Below are positions 32,545 to 43,716 of a DNA stretch of 64,000 nucleotides, in pieces. Made by a program: the position numbers and the translations under genes. Below the pieces are notes generated by a model. That model did no database searches. It was given only the letters and a program-made list of their open reading frames with translations, and was not told the origin of the DNA. Numbering within the stretch: position 1 is the stretch's first letter; each line of letters begins with the position of its first letter. Source of the DNA: Diplonema papillatum (Eukaryota; Euglenozoa; Diplonemea; Diplonemida; Diplonemidae); contig JAPJBO010000456.1 in assembly GCA_030068145.1 (NCBI GenBank), forward strand, positions 62,001 to 126,000, given 5' to 3'.

Positions 32545-33640
32545 GAGACTAGAGGTATGCTAATAGCTCTATCGAGCCAACCCCACCCGCGGGCGAAGCC
32601 CGGGGGCACTTTTTTATAGTGTCGTTTCGTAAAGGGTCTCCTTAGGAAGTTTTCCCCCTTGGAACTGACACCGTAATGGCAGAGTCAACGGCGCACGTCT
32701 TCAGGGCTTGAAGACCCCGGTTCGAACCCGGCCGAGGACACTTTTCCGGTCGATAATGATTTTTCGGGGGTTGTTGGGTTTCAGGTCTAATGTGCCCGAA
32801 ACTTGCGTTTTTTGCAGAGTTTCTCAATATCTCGCGGTTTTGGGCCACCTTGGGTAGTTTGAGTCAGCCTACCAGAACGTAGCATCGCCCATTTGCCTCA
32901 CCAGAACTTTGCTTCGCCTGAACTTTGCTTTCGCAGAACTTAGCATCGCCCGAACTTTGCTTTGCTTCGCCCGTACTTTGCTTTCACCAGAATTAGCCTC
33001 ACCAGAACTTAGCATCACCCGAACTATGCTTTGCTTCGCCCGAACATAGCATCGCCCATTTGCCTCACCGGATGTTTGCTCACCCAAACTATGCTTTCAC
33101 CAGAACTTAGCTTCACCCGAACTATGCTTTGCTTCGCCTGAACTTTGCTTTCACCAGAACTTAGCCTCATGCTTTGCTTTGCCCGAACTTTGCTTCACCA
33201 GAACTTAGCATCGCCCGAACTTTGCTTTGCTTCGCCCGAACTTTGCTTCATCAGAACTTAGCTTCGCCCGAACTTTGCTTCACCAGAACTTAGCATCGCC
33301 CGAACTTTGCTTTGCTTCGAACGAACTTTGCTTTCAAGAATTAGCCTCACCAGAACTTAGCTTCACCCGAACTATGCTTTGCTTCGCCCGAACTTAGCAT
33401 CGCCCATTTGCCTCACCAGAACTTTGCTCGCCCGAACTATGCTTTCACCAGAACTTAGCCTCACCAGAACTTAGCTTCACCCGAACTATGTTTTGCTTCG
33501 CCCGAACTTTGCTTGGCTTCACCAGAACTTCGCTTCGCCAGAACTTTAGCTTCGCCCGAACTTAGCTTCGCCCGAACTTTGCTGTTTCCCGAACTTTAAC
33601 TGCTGCCTCTAGTCTCGCTGGGCGCCGGTCTACCGGCGCG
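32545..33640 (+). repeat. Long tRNA-derived repeat with minisatellite core
   Basis: Order: GAGCCAACCCCAC head with GGGCGAAGCCCGGGGGCACT, then GAAGTTTTCCCCCTTGGAAC, an A-box AATGGCAGAGTCAACGG (about 32675), a stem GTCTTCAGGGCTTGAAGAC and a B-box CGGTTCGAACCCGG (about 32720). The shared body TTTTGCAGAGTTTCTCAATA follows, then about 700 bp of tandem units mixing CGCCCGAACTTTGCTTCACC and AGAACTTAGCATCGCC, closed by the family end AACTTTAACTGCTGCC..TAGTCTCGC. The head is like a class II (Ser/Leu) tRNA but the acceptor arm does not pair, so it is read as a SINE-like element. Confidence 0.75.
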
Positions 33641-33649
33641 AATGTACTT

Positions 33650-33960
33650 TTTTTGTAATTTTCTGCCCTATTATTTTTTTTTTAGCGCGCGCGCCCAGAT
33701 TTTTTTGAGGTGCCCGAGCGCGAGCCAAAAATAAAAAATAGTCAGCCCTAACAAAATAATTACTTATCGGTAACAGTTTCCGATAAATAATTTCCCGACT
33801 TAAGTGTGTCCGATATGGTTTTTTCCGTTTTTTCTTTTTTTTGGGTCTAAATCTCTCTTGCCAAAAAGACACAAGGTTTTGACCCTGCATGATAAACCCT
33901 GGGACACCCGGTCCCAGGGTCTACCCGGTTCATCCGATTACGGTACACTCTAAAATGACG
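33650..33960 (-). repeat. Inverted partner of the 30.89 kb repeat
   Basis: Its complement reads CATGCAGGGTCAAAACCTTG, ACACACTTAAGTCGGGAAAT, GGGCTGACTATTTTTTATTT and GGCTCGCGCTCG. A local CCCTGGGACACCCGGTCCCAGGG hairpin is at about 33898-33920. Confidence 0.8.
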
Positions 33961-34224
33961 CCGGGTGGCACGTGTGGCCGCACCCTTCTTCGGCATCGCC
34001 TGTTCGCCATTCTCCTCATGTATGCGGAAGTCCCAGAAGACACTGCAGCCGGGGGCCGCTAGCTTAAAGACGCGAGAGAGGGTACAATCTAGACTTGTAT
34101 CGTGTGCTTAGTCTGGCCGGCGGGATAGGACCGTTTTTTTCTTTTTCCTTTTTCCCGACGACAGCAGGCTCAACCTGTGGTGGTTGCTATTATAGTTGCA
34201 TGGGGTTTTCTTCTTTCATTTTCT

Positions 34225-34312
34225 TCTTTTTTGTGTTTCCGGCGATACTCGCACACAGTCTGTTGCCTGTGACGGCATTTTTTTTTTTTTTTTTTTCAGA
34301 GTTAAAGTTTTT
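34225..34312 (+). repeat. Dispersed motif block (three copies)
   Basis: TTTTGTGTTTCCGGCGATAC, TCGCACACAGTCTGTTGCCT, GTGACGGC, then a T-tract and CAG/AGTTAAAGT. Copies lie at 36462-36525 and 38030-38100 (CAGTCAGTTGCCTGTG), the last ending TTCTTCAG/AGTGAAAGTCG. The pyrimidine tract plus AG resembles a 3' splice site. Confidence 0.65.
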
Positions 34313-35639
34313 GTGTCCTTTTTTACAACGATTGCCGGCTTTCTGTTTGTGCCGACGGTTTTCGTAACCTACAAGAACGATCTCCGCAACCTCCCGAAGG
34401 TGGACGCAGTCACTCGCACTGGATCCTCCTCGTGAAGCAGCCTTTCTCGCTAAGACACTCCGGTACGCCAGTCCCCCGAAGCACGTGCACGCGATACGGG
34501 GACCCAGGACCATCGTTCTGGAGAAGGCTTTCGAATTGCAATGAAAAAGAGAATTGCGTGCAATGGATGCTGTTTTATTTTGCGCTATCTGCAGGTTTGG
34601 TTGGGTTCTTGTTCGTTCTGCTTCTACGGCTGATGCGGGTTGCGTTGTGAGCGGAAAAGCCAAACAAAACCCGTCAGCCGTAGACGACTTTTGTTTGCGC
34701 GTCTTGGGAACACGCGCGCATGATTTTCCCAAAACGCTTCCAATAGTCCCTTTTTCTCCTGCGCGGTCGACGAGCTTACGCCGTTCTGGTGACTGGCATG
34801 GCTTCGTTTCTGTCGCTGGTTTCTTCTTCTTTCCACCTTTTTTTAGACTGTGTGTCTTTGGGTGTTGCATGGGGGTTTCCTTTGATGTAACAACAACAGG
34901 GGTTTATCCGGGATCTTGCTTCCAGAGCAGGGAGGGGACTTGCATGAAATTGCTTGGAATGGATAATGGTATAATATACTCAACACCGCACGCACTCGCC
35001 CCAGCTGCGCTGTGTTTCGGTCCTGCAGGTCACAACCACATTATCGGCGCGGAACCTGACTGCCTGCAGACAGGCAACGTGAAAACAGTGTGAGCGGCTG
35101 TTCGTAGCATGTCACCGCCACGACTACCCATAGTAGGGGGCGATTCTCCGGCCAAAAGACTGTCGTTGCCCACAGTGAGCGCTCACTGTACGTTGCATGA
35201 AACCAGAAAAAAGTGCAAAAAATGTAACATACAGTGAGCACCAACATGTAACATAACAGCGAGCAGTTGACTTTCCTCACCACCGGAGCCTCATCAGAGG
35301 TTGAAAGCTTCCATGAGATCAACCTCATTTGCAATAAAAGCTCTAAATGGGGTCTGCCAGGGTGGTAGCAGGGCAGTGTGGGCGGTTGTGGGCCCCTGTC
35401 TTCCCCTTGCCCTCCAAGCCCTTCCCAGAACTGCGTAAGCCGCGTCAAGCTCTTCCTGCTCTGGATCGATCACTGGACACCACAAGGTTGTTTCTCTATA
35501 AGAAAATACGCAGAAGTGCCACGTGCACTCACCACGGGGGAAGCTAGGGGGAGAAGCAATACCAGGTATGCAAAAAGAAGTGAGTGGGCTTCGCCACAGC
35601 CCGGAACCAGCGTACACTTCGCTGCACGGTCCCAGTGCA
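34313..35639. other. No supported gene; decayed repeat and palindrome
   Basis: 34925-35105 is the third, decayed copy of the piggyBac-like unit of 16.3-16.7 kb. CAGTGAGCGCTCACTG at 35173-35188 is a perfect 16-bp palindrome followed by TACAGTGAGCACC and ACAGCGAGC words. The frames here lack domain character. Confidence 0.45.
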
Positions 35640-37490
35640 ATGAAGGCTATGTACACTCCACGGGCAAATGCAGAAGGGGACGTGCTTACGCGCAGAGCCC
35701 GAACCCTGCAGCATGGACTGATGCTGAATCCTTGTTGCACATCAACATTCTAGAAGCGTTGGCGTTCCGCGACGCAATATTTGCTCTGCCTCCCGCTTTC
35801 TGAGTAATAACGTTCATTTTAAAGTCGATAACACGACTGTAGCATCCGCAGCGAGGAAGGGTATGTGCATGGCCTCAAAACCCTTAAATGAGGCTATTGT
35901 AGCAGCTTTGTCAAGACTGCGTGAAGTGGGGGCCCAAAAACCGGCTCGGGAGAGAATAAGGAGTGGGGAATATGTCTGTTCGCCAAGCTGCGGAGACAGG
36001 GGAGAAAGGACGTGCCAACTCTGGACCCGGAGCCCAAATCAAGCAGGGGGTGTCTGTATTCGCGACCTGCAGGGCCCGAATGCTACAGAGTAAGAGGAGG
36101 GGAACGCGTCTAATCGCCCAGCCAAGAGACCCGATTTCGCTGCGAAGATAATGAGGACTGTGTTGTTCTGATTGGCCGGCCCACCGGCTTCGCCCAGCAC
36201 GACGGTTTTTTGACTGGTTCAGCAAAGCAAGAAATGTGCGTGGTATTGTTTGGAACTCCCGGAAGCAATCCGCTCGGACGTCGTTTCGACCTTTTCCCTT
36301 TCTTGTTGGGGTTACCCACCTGGCCTTACCTACTCTTTCATATCAGCTTCAATAATAGCATGGCACACGACTGCCCCACCGACTTCCGTCGCACTTTTGT
36401 AGTCACCGGGTTGTGGGTAACCCCTCTTGTACTGCTCATTTATACTATTATTTCTAAATTCTTTTTGTGTTTCCGGCGATTATCGCGCAGTCAGTTGCCT
36501 GTGACGGCGTTCTTTTTTGATTGCTGTTAAGTAGTCAAAAAGGTTGCTTTTTTTTTTTTGCTTTTAGTGTTTTTCGAGGCTTCGCCTTACTTTGTTCGTT
36601 GGTCTGGAATCTCTGGGGTGCGACTTCTAGGTCGGCGTGTGAAAGCTCGTCGTTTGCGGTGGCAACGGCCGTCGTAGAGCCCGTCCTCGTGGAGAACGAA
36701 CAGCATCTTCTTTAGCAGCTGTGAACTTCCCCCTCAACTGTAGGGGTGTCGATGACGGCACACGGCCGAAGGCCAGTGTGTCACAAGGTGGGAGCATGTC
36801 ACACAGCCGAAGGTAAGTGTGTCACGAGGTGGGAACTTGTCGTTCATGGCAACAGTCCTCGGAACGAAGCCCAGAGAACGCGCATAGCACCTCCATCAGT
36901 GGCGGCTGTGAGCATCATCCCCCCTCAGCCGAAGCAGCGACGTCGATGATGGCACACGGTCTTTCATGGCAGCCCAGTCCTCGGAAAGAAGTCCTCATCA
37001 CACACAGCGCCTTCGTCGGTGGCCGTGAGCCTCCCCCTCCCAGCTGCAGCGGCGACATCGTCCTGCCAGACGCGCGAGGACGTCGAAGCAGGGTGGGACG
37101 AGGGTGGCACGATGGGAGCTTTGCCGTTCGTCCACGTGGCAACTGTCCACGGAAACTAAGTGCGGAGAACCCCGCAGCCACCGGCGGCGCCGTGAGACCC
37201 AAGCACGAAGCAGTCGGTCTCCGGCGCAAAACCCACCGGCAAGAGTTCTCGGACCCCCAAGGGCCGTCGGCGGAACCCGTTCAAGCCGTCGAGGTTTGCC
37301 GTGATTGTGGGCCTGCTGGCGTCCGAACTGGCCGAGATGTTTCGGACGAGTGCACCATTCGACAGGCTGTGTCTACTCACAACGACAGGTCTGGATGCGA
37401 TGTGGGCGCGGACACCCGAAATGCAACGCTACTCGGCGCACACCATCAAGAGGGGTGCAGTAACGCGAAGCTGGAGGCTCGCTCGGATTT
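35640..37490 (+). mobile_element. Decayed DIRS-like (tyrosine recombinase) retroelement fossil
   Basis: Recognised parts, in order on the plus strand: an RNase H-like region at about 35690-35960 (AWTDAESLLHINILEALAFR; VHFKVDNTTVASAARKG; LNEAIVAALSRLRE) and, at about 37280-37490, a stretch resembling the end of a tyrosine recombinase (YSAHTIKRGAVTRSW, with the H-x-x-R pattern). No reverse transcriptase is recognised and no terminal repeats were found. The element is broken, with several breaks, and looks old. The RNase H part matches the fossil at 10.0-10.25 kb. DNA at 36735-36960 seems foreign to it (see next entry). Confidence 0.4.
36735..36965 (-). pseudogene. Decayed copies of a module of the 37.5 kb gene
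   Basis: On the minus strand, pieces encode NDKFPPRDTLTFGCV, DTLAFGRVPSST and, at about 36945, KDRVPSSTS. These match SDELSPRDTLAFDRVPSSTK in the neighbouring frame at 37511-37909. The DNA shares GGCCTT.G.CCGTGTGCCGTC. At least three partial modules are present, so the gene or exon was tandemly duplicated and then decayed. Confidence 0.45.
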
Positions 37491-37510
37491 GAATGCTTTC
37501 GGGAACGCGT

Positions 37511-37909
37511 TCAGGATTCGTCGACGATCACCCGGTACTCCTTGGTGACGGTGACTGGCAGGGTCATGTTGTATGGGTTGTGCGCCCACTTCAAGACAAG
37601 CCGCGTGCGCGTGCGAGACAGCTTCTCGGAGGTGACGTCGTCGTGCCAGCTGCACGTCTTCGTCGACGACGGCACACGGTCAAAGGCCAGCGTGTCACGC
37701 GGCGAGAGCTCGTCGCTGGTGATGTCGACGGTCAACGGGAAGAAGTCCTGAGACGCGTCGTCGTCTTCGGCGGTGGCGGTGATGCCCGCCGACGCTTCGT
37801 TTTCAGCGCTGCTGCTGCTCGTCGTGCTGGCGAGGCGGAGCAGCCGCCTCTCGCGGATGGAAAGGCACGTGCCCATGGACGCACTGGACATCGTCGGTGA
37901 GACGTGCAT
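37511..37909 (-). CDS. Hypothetical protein, 132 aa
   Basis: An uninterrupted minus frame with a true ATG and GC-rich codons. The N-terminal half is Ser/Thr/Glu rich (ASTTSSSSAENEASAG, TAEDDDASQDFF). The C-terminal half reads like beta strands: FPLTVDITSDELSPRDTLAF, TKTCSWHDDVTSEKL, RTRLVLKWAHNPYNMTLPVT, KEYRVIVDES. I do not recognise the fold. The decayed module copies downstream on the same strand support this strand as coding. Short overlapping plus frames also exist. A longer spliced gene is possible. Confidence 0.45.
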   Translation of the reverse strand: MHVSPTMSSASMGTCLSIRERRLLRLASTTSSSSAENEASAGITATAEDDDASQDFFPLTVDITSDELSPRDTLAFDRVPSSTKTCSWHDDVTSEKLSRTRTRLVLKWAHNPYNMTLPVTVTKEYRVIVDES

Positions 37910-38109
37910 CGCACGCGGCGAAGACCCTTTTTTGATGTTGGTGTTGTCTGGTTCCTTCCTCTTTTCGAAATTGGAAAATTCGGTGCTTTGGGTTGTTCTT
38001 TTCTTGTCTTTCTCGCTTGTTTTGTGTTTTGGGTTCCCGGCGAAATTCGCTCAGTCAGTTGCCTGTGGTTCTTGTGTTCTTTCTTCAGAGTGAAAGTCGT
38101 GTGGGGGGG

Positions 38110-40064
38110 TTTTTTTTGAAGACTTTCTTGTGTTAATTTTGTTTTTCTTTTCTTCTTCTTTTCGTTCTTTTTGGATTGGGATCGGTTTGTGTTTTCGGAC
38201 CGGTCGTTTGCTCTGTCGCGCGGGATTCAAAGGGTTGCTTTTCGGTTCTCGTATAATCGTTTTTCCTGAACGTTTTGTTGTGCCGTACATTTATAAGATC
38301 GAAGTCTTAGAAGATCCGAAAGATAAGATCTCGGGAGATACATACGATTCCAAGGTTGTTACTCCGTCGCTACCCCGAGAAAAACACCGGATGTTCAGAA
38401 GTTCATGACACCCACACGAGAGTCTTTGCGTGCCTTTCTACGTTTGTTGACGCACTCTTGCACTGCCCGGGATGGAGGGGCCACTACATTGAACAGTAGT
38501 AGTAGTATGTGTCGTCTGCCGAAGCAGACGGAGACAGCAGGCGCAGGGGGCAGGTCTTGCTTTACTTTTCTCTTCTTCATGGAGACCCGCCCCCGGCAAT
38601 CCCGACTGTCCAATCTCTGTCGCGAAAGGTTTGTGCCCTATAGTGATGAGGTGGTTGGCCAGGACGCCTTATACACAACACGGCTACAACACGAGGATGC
38701 AGCCCTGCTTAGGTGTGCACTCAGCCATCACAGGGCCCCAGATCTCGCTACTTGACCTGACACAGCTGCCACCCAGAAGGCCGCAGCAGTAACCTTCGGG
38801 CGCGCGCACCTGAGGGCACGCGCAGCTGAGTGTATGTAGGCGATCCATACAACAGCTGCATCAGACGCAGCTTGATCCGAGAGCTCGCTAGGGGAGGTGG
38901 CGCTGCTCACCTGCCAGTCTCACGTCTATCCAAGCACAACAAAGGAGTTCATGGCTAGAAAAGGAATGGAAAAGTACGATACAAAGGAAAGGTTGCAAGG
39001 GTTTGGACTATCAACGGGTTTCGCCCTGCCCACCCCACAGCGTACTTAGCATTGAGTTCTTTTAAGTACATGAACCACACGGATTAACATGCACTTGCGC
39101 GGCGCACTTAGTACGGTTTCGCTTGCCACGTAATAAGTGATGCATAGCAAGCGGCTCTGATTCCATATTACTAGAAGTACCACTTGCCCAGCACATAACG
39201 AGTGCGCCGCGTACACGTCAATCCCTGCTCAGGTTTCACTCGCGCCCACGAGATGTCAGTCAGGGTGGGCGTCGACCGTCGGATGCTGTCCGGCCCTCGA
39301 ACTGACCCGAACGTCATCCAATGGATAGCCCTATGCTGAGCTTTGTTTGAGAATGACGTGTGAAACTCCGACAGCTGAGGTCGGGTGAGGGGTAGGCATT
39401 AACTGGCAGCGATACGGAAACGAACGTCGAGAGGCATGCCGCACACAGTCAGTCAGTGAAAAATTTCGTTTCTCACGGGTATCAATCGTGGGAAACGGGT
39501 TTCCCCAATGGTGGAGCGTCGGCCGGGATCGAGAGACCACCGGGGCGCTCTACTTGGCGAAAAACAGGAAAACCAGCCGGAACGTAACAGAGGGAGGGAG
39601 AAAGGTTAGATGGCCGGTCTTTGGTGTGGGGTGGCCAATTCTATACACCAGTGTGCGCACCCGACTTCTTTAGACTCGAAGAAGTGAGAAGCCGAGGTGC
39701 TAAAATGGGGATTCGAGATGAAAGAGACACGACGTCCCTAAACAAGAGCAAAATAGTACGGGGAAGATCTTCCCAGAGGCATTGGCAGCCTCGGTCTGGT
39801 CAGCTAGATAGACGTGCGGTTGCATTGTTCTCATACGCCCGCACCGACTTATTTGCAGTGAAGAACTGGTGGGAATCTAAAGCGTTTGAACACCAAAGAG
39901 TACATCATATCGATGAGATCTTTTTAGAGCTAAAACAAACAAGTTTTTGCTGATCACTTGACCAAATGAGCAAAACTCTTCTTAGCGTCTCGAGTGGGGC
40001 TGCCCGTACGCACTCCTACGTCAGAGATAAAATCTGAGATCGGCACACGGTTGTAAGCTAGCGG
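38110..40064. other. Gene-poor interval with dispersed repeats
   Basis: Contents: copies of the 1.44 kb repeat (38640-38735) and of the 12.03 kb repeat (39046-39098). A plus frame at about 39690-39955 (SLNKSKIVRGRSSQRHWQPR, LFAVKNWWESKAFEHQRVHH) has protein-like composition, but no family is recognised and no start or splice sites stand out. Confidence 0.45.
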
Positions 40065-41070
40065 TAACCGTCACCCATCGTGTGCGCGACGATGGTTTGT
40101 TCTTCTGCGCAACATTTCTCTGCTTGCACCGGTAGGCGGCCGTGGTCGCAGCGAGTGCGCAAAGAAGTTAAAGCACGCGTCCCTGTGGCGGCGCGCCGAC
40201 TGCTTGCCGGGGTAAGCGCTAAAGAAACCAAAGCTATTGGACACCAAGGGACCAAGGGTTTATCGATGTGCTGTTTTTCTTCTTGGTCCTACCCGAGTAG
40301 AAATAATCAAAACGAGGTTCTCAGCGGTTCTCTTTTGAGCTTCGTCTAAGGCCTCGTTGCGGGATCAAAGGGACTGTCTGTACGGATCACTGATTTCCGA
40401 GGGAATCTAGCTAGTATTTACGAAGGATGTCCGTTCTTTGGGGGGGGGCGATACTTTGTTTAAAAAAAAATTAGTATGGCGCTTTCTTTTGTTTGTGCGC
40501 ACTAGCGGAACTCACCTGCATTGGTAAGTTTCATGTAGTACGCTGCCAACTACTAATTTTTAGCGTTTATTGTGGTTTAGAGGTTCGGTGTTATAGGGTC
40601 TCCGGTTGACCGTTGAGGCTGTGCGGCGGGGTAGTATGAGGGTAGTAGTACACTAACTACGGCTAGCCATGTTTGTAAGTGTTGCGACCGACACCAAGGA
40701 GAAATTCGCTTTGAATTTAGTCTTGGGCCCCCCTACCAACAATACATTGTTTACACAAAAGACTGTATCCCGATCACGAAGCAGGGCTGAAATGCCCGAT
40801 TGCAAAACCCAACACAAGCTGAGGATAGCTGGTAGAGGTTCCCCGCTTGTCAGAGGAGATGAATGAGGACAGCACACGGATAGCCAGTAGAGATCTGACG
40901 CTGCACAGCTGGCGGTGGCCGTCTCCCGTCGTGTGAGAGACGAGGAGGGGGTTCCTTCGCGCGGCGTTTCTCTGCTTGCACGACAACAGGCTGGCCGTGG
41001 TCGCTGCTCGTGAGCGCGAAGAAATTGGAGCAAGCGTCGTTGTGGCGGCGCAGGCCGTGTTGCAGTTGGG
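40065..41070. repeat. Local duplication (40.07-40.24 and 40.92-41.07 kb)
   Basis: Two diverged copies share TCGTGTG.G.GACGA, CTCTGCTTGCAC, GGC.GTGGTCGC and GTGGCGGCGC. On the minus strand both encode similar peptides (SSRRAATGTRALTS ... VAHTMGDGYR and ATTTLAPISSRSRAATTASL ... VSHTTGDGHR), hinting at a former coding unit. The third copy of the 58-bp repeat lies between them at 40568-40625. Confidence 0.55.
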
Positions 41071-41542
41071 CAACAGAGACTACCTGTCAGGCAAATGGAC
41101 AGCAACCAGGCGATGAATGACAACGGACCCACACAGGACCCCCCTTCATTTCGGGAGCCAGAAAACCGTCGTGGACCTGACGTGCGCACGGCAAGCGCAG
41201 ACAATTTCTGCGTCCGCAGCGGGCCGACGAATCCTTTCGCGGCCCTTGCAGCCGCCAGCCCCAAAACAACCTCCTTCGCATGGGCGTGAACTACCCCCCG
41301 TTGCACCTCTTCCCGATCACGTGTTGCACTCGCATGCAGTGACAGGGTGTCCAACCGCACGGTGACTCCATTGGCGCATGTCGTACGTGTGCTGGTACAC
41401 TGCGTTCCCAAGCCATGCATCTCGTGCTCTGAAACTACACGATGGCACGGGCCGTCGAACTGATCAGTGGGCCGCTGTCTTCTCGTATCTGTCCCGTGCC
41501 TCGGCGCGTTCTTCCCATCATTCCGAAGCATCGCGACGGGCA

Positions 41543-41912
41543 CCTTGAGTCCAGCCTGGTAGCTCTCGGGTCTGGCTATTGCCTTTCACGTACGACGAGT
41601 GCACGGTGCAACGAACGGAAGGATCAACCTCACCACGGCTGCGGGTACCCTGGCTTTTTCGAGGCTTTGAAGCTGCGCCAGGGCTTGTCCTCGCTCGCCG
41701 GGTCTCGCGAATAGGCGTACACGGGGCGAACAGCCGCCCGTGCGCCTTCGCCGCTTTGTACCCGGTGCGGACCAGGCGGGCAGATCCCTTCGCCTCGGCG
41801 AACCCGGCCGCGCCCTTCTCGGCGAGCCGCGCGAGGTCTGCGTACGTGTGACACTGCTTGCCCCGCCTCAGCACCTGCTTCCACAGGTGCTTCTCGTCCG
41901 CGACTCCGGGCG
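41543..41912 (-). pseudogene. Partial duplicate of the DNAJC16-like gene 3' end
   Basis: This is a direct tandem copy of the last coding part and 3' UTR of the neighbouring J-protein gene. The end [17 protein letters not shown] is followed by the same downstream DNA (TTCACGTACGACGAG, GGTAGCTCTCGGGTCTG). An internal deletion joins YAYSRD.. directly to the region [18 protein letters not shown], removing about 320 bp (the gene's 42107-42428). Only about 100 codons remain and there is no start, so it is dead. Near-identity over the rest indicates a recent event. Confidence 0.9.
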
Positions 41913-42006
41913 CCTTGAGTCTCCAGCCTGGTAGCTCTCGGGTCTGTTTATTTGCCTTTCACGTACGACGAGGACACGCGCGGTGCAACGAACGGAAGCA
42001 TCAACC

Positions 42007-43716
42007 TCACCACGGCTGCGGGTATCCTGGCTTTTTCGAGCCTTTGAAGCTGCGCCAGGGCTTGTCCTCGCTCGCCGGGTCGCGCGAATAGGCGTACACG
42101 GTCTTCGTCCCGTACGCTTCGCGATCGAGGAGGACGGAGTACTTGGAAGACGCCGGGCAGCCGAGGTGCTTCCGGAGGTTCTCGGGAACGTGGGCGGCGT
42201 GGTCGGGGGTGTGGTACATCACGCGGAGCTCCGGGCGGCGCTTCGCGGCGGACTCGGCGTACGCCTTCTCCGCCGGGTCGGCCCCGAGGAAGAACAGCAG
42301 GCACGGCTTCGCCTGCGCGCCGCCCCTCCCGGCTTTGAAGCAGAACTCGTTGTACCGCTCGGGCGTCAGCTCCGCGAGCTCGCCGGCCCGCCAGCGCGCC
42401 TTCCCCGCCCTCGCCGTCGAGTTGCCGAGGGCGAACAGCCGCCCATGCGCACTGGGCGCCTTCGCCGCTTTGTACCCGGTGCGGACCAGGCGGGCGGATC
42501 CCTTCGCCTCGACGAACCCGGCCGCGCCCTTCTCTGCGGCGAGCCGCGCGAGGTCTGCGTACGCGTGCCACTGCTTGCCCTGCCTCAGCACCTGCTTCCA
42601 CAGGTGCTTCTCGTCCGCGACGCCGGGCGCCGCGTAGTAGTAGTCGGTCGCGCCGTTCTCGTCGACCGCCGAGAAGTTGCCCAGCAGGTACAGCGGCCAC
42701 GCCCACGCGTCTCGCTCCCGCAGCTTGCCGAGCGCGAAGACCAGCTTGCCCGCGGTGCCTTGCACGTTGACCGAGAACCCTGTGGCGCCGCGGGTGGCTG
42801 CCGCGACGTTCGCGAGGTCGACCAAGTCGTAGAAGTCCTTTCCTCTCTTCAAGATCCCGCCGGTCTCCGTCCCTGGCCCCGCGGCCCACGTCGCGGCCTC
42901 GAAGAACGGCCGCACGAGCCCCTTCGGCGGCGGGCGCGACGAGCGCTTGCCGGCGGGCTTCGCCTTGTTGGTCGGCTTGCCCGCCGCCGGCGCCGCCGCT
43001 TTGCCCTTCGGCCGCGGCTTCGCCTTGTTCTTCGGGGCGCCGGCCTTTCCTTTGCCCTTCTTCGCGGCGCCGCCGAAGAGGTCGAAGTCGTCGAAGATGC
43101 TCCCGGAACCGCCGTCGCCGCCGCCGTCCGACCCGAAGGGCGAGCGGACCCCCTTCTTCTTGCCTCCCGCGCCGCCGCCCATGAGGTCCGCAAAGATATC
43201 CGCGAACATCGGGCCGCCGCCGCCGCCCTGCCCGCCTTTGCCAGCGTCCCCGCTGAAGCTGTAGGAGAACGTCGTCGACCCGCCGGCGCCGTGCTGCTGC
43301 CCGTACGGGGACCCCGAGCCGGCGCCAGCGTCGCCCCATCCCCCCGAATAGGACCCGGCGCCCGTGTCGGATCCGGTGAGGTCGTAGCTCTTCCGCTTCT
43401 CCGGGTCCGACAGGGTCGTGTACGCCTCGTTGATATCGACCATCAGCTCCTTGGCGTTGTCCTCCTTGCTGATGTCCGGGTGGTACTTGCGCGCGAGCTT
43501 CTTGTAGCTCTTCTTGATGGCGTCGTCCGTCGCGTCCTTCGAAACGCCCAGCACCTCGTAGAAGTCCCTCTTCTTCTTCTCCGCCTTCGGCATCTTCGGG
43601 CTGCTCTTCTTCTTGCCGCCGCCGCCGCCGGAGGTGGACTTCTTCTTTGCCTTCCCCTCTGCGGTCACCACCAAGGCTAGAAGCACTATCAGCGACAGAA
43701 TGAGGAACCCTCGCAT
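42007..43716 (-). CDS. ER-type J protein with thioredoxin-like C-terminus
   Basis: 569 residues, intronless. Residues 1-20 form a signal peptide ([19 protein letters not shown]), then a Lys/Gly/Ser linker. A J domain at about 50-117 ([25 protein letters not shown] with the HPD motif, [19 protein letters not shown]) would stimulate an Hsp70, here lumenal BiP. A Gly-rich segment follows, then a Lys/Pro/Ala linker. The last ~300 residues resemble thioredoxin folds without a CxxC pair ([52 protein letters not shown]). This order (signal, J, Trx-like) is that of DNAJC16/ERdj8. No KDEL-like tail or second membrane segment is visible. Codons strongly favour G/C at third positions. Confidence 0.85.
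   Translation of the reverse strand: MRGFLILSLIVLLALVVTAEGKAKKKSTSGGGGGKKKSSPKMPKAEKKKRDFYEVLGVSKDATDDAIKKSYKKLARKYHPDISKEDNAKELMVDINEAYTTLSDPEKRKSYDLTGSDTGAGSYSGGWGDAGAGSGSPYGQQHGAGGSTTFSYSFSGDAGKGGQGGGGGPMFADIFADLMGGGAGGKKKGVRSPFGSDGGGDGGSGSIFDDFDLFGGAAKKGKGKAGAPKNKAKPRPKGKAAAPAAGKPTNKAKPAGKRSSRPPPKGLVRPFFEAATWAAGPGTETGGILKRGKDFYDLVDLANVAAATRGATGFSVNVQGTAGKLVFALGKLRERDAWAWPLYLLGNFSAVDENGATDYYYAAPGVADEKHLWKQVLRQGKQWHAYADLARLAAEKGAAGFVEAKGSARLVRTGYKAAKAPSAHGRLFALGNSTARAGKARWRAGELAELTPERYNEFCFKAGRGGAQAKPCLLFFLGADPAEKAYAESAAKRRPELRVMYHTPDHAAHVPENLRKHLGCPASSKYSVLLDREAYGTKTVYAYSRDPASEDKPWRSFKGSKKPGYPQPW

Noticed and set aside
32675-32735. Working tRNA gene
   Set aside because: A- and B-boxes are good but the acceptor arm does not pair and no proper anticodon loop is seen. 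Better read as a tRNA-derived repeat.
34190-34870. Minus frame of 226 codons
   Set aside because: Runs through T-rich tracts (poly-Lys product) and a dispersed repeat block; not protein-like.
40653-41543. Minus frame of 296 codons
   Set aside because: Crosses a duplicated segment and DNA of changing composition. No domain is visible and it was kept only as a repeat note.
41948-43680. Other long frames over the DNAJC16-like gene (plus and minus)
   Set aside because: Shadows of the J-protein frame, which alone has a signal peptide, HPD motif and a sensible fold.
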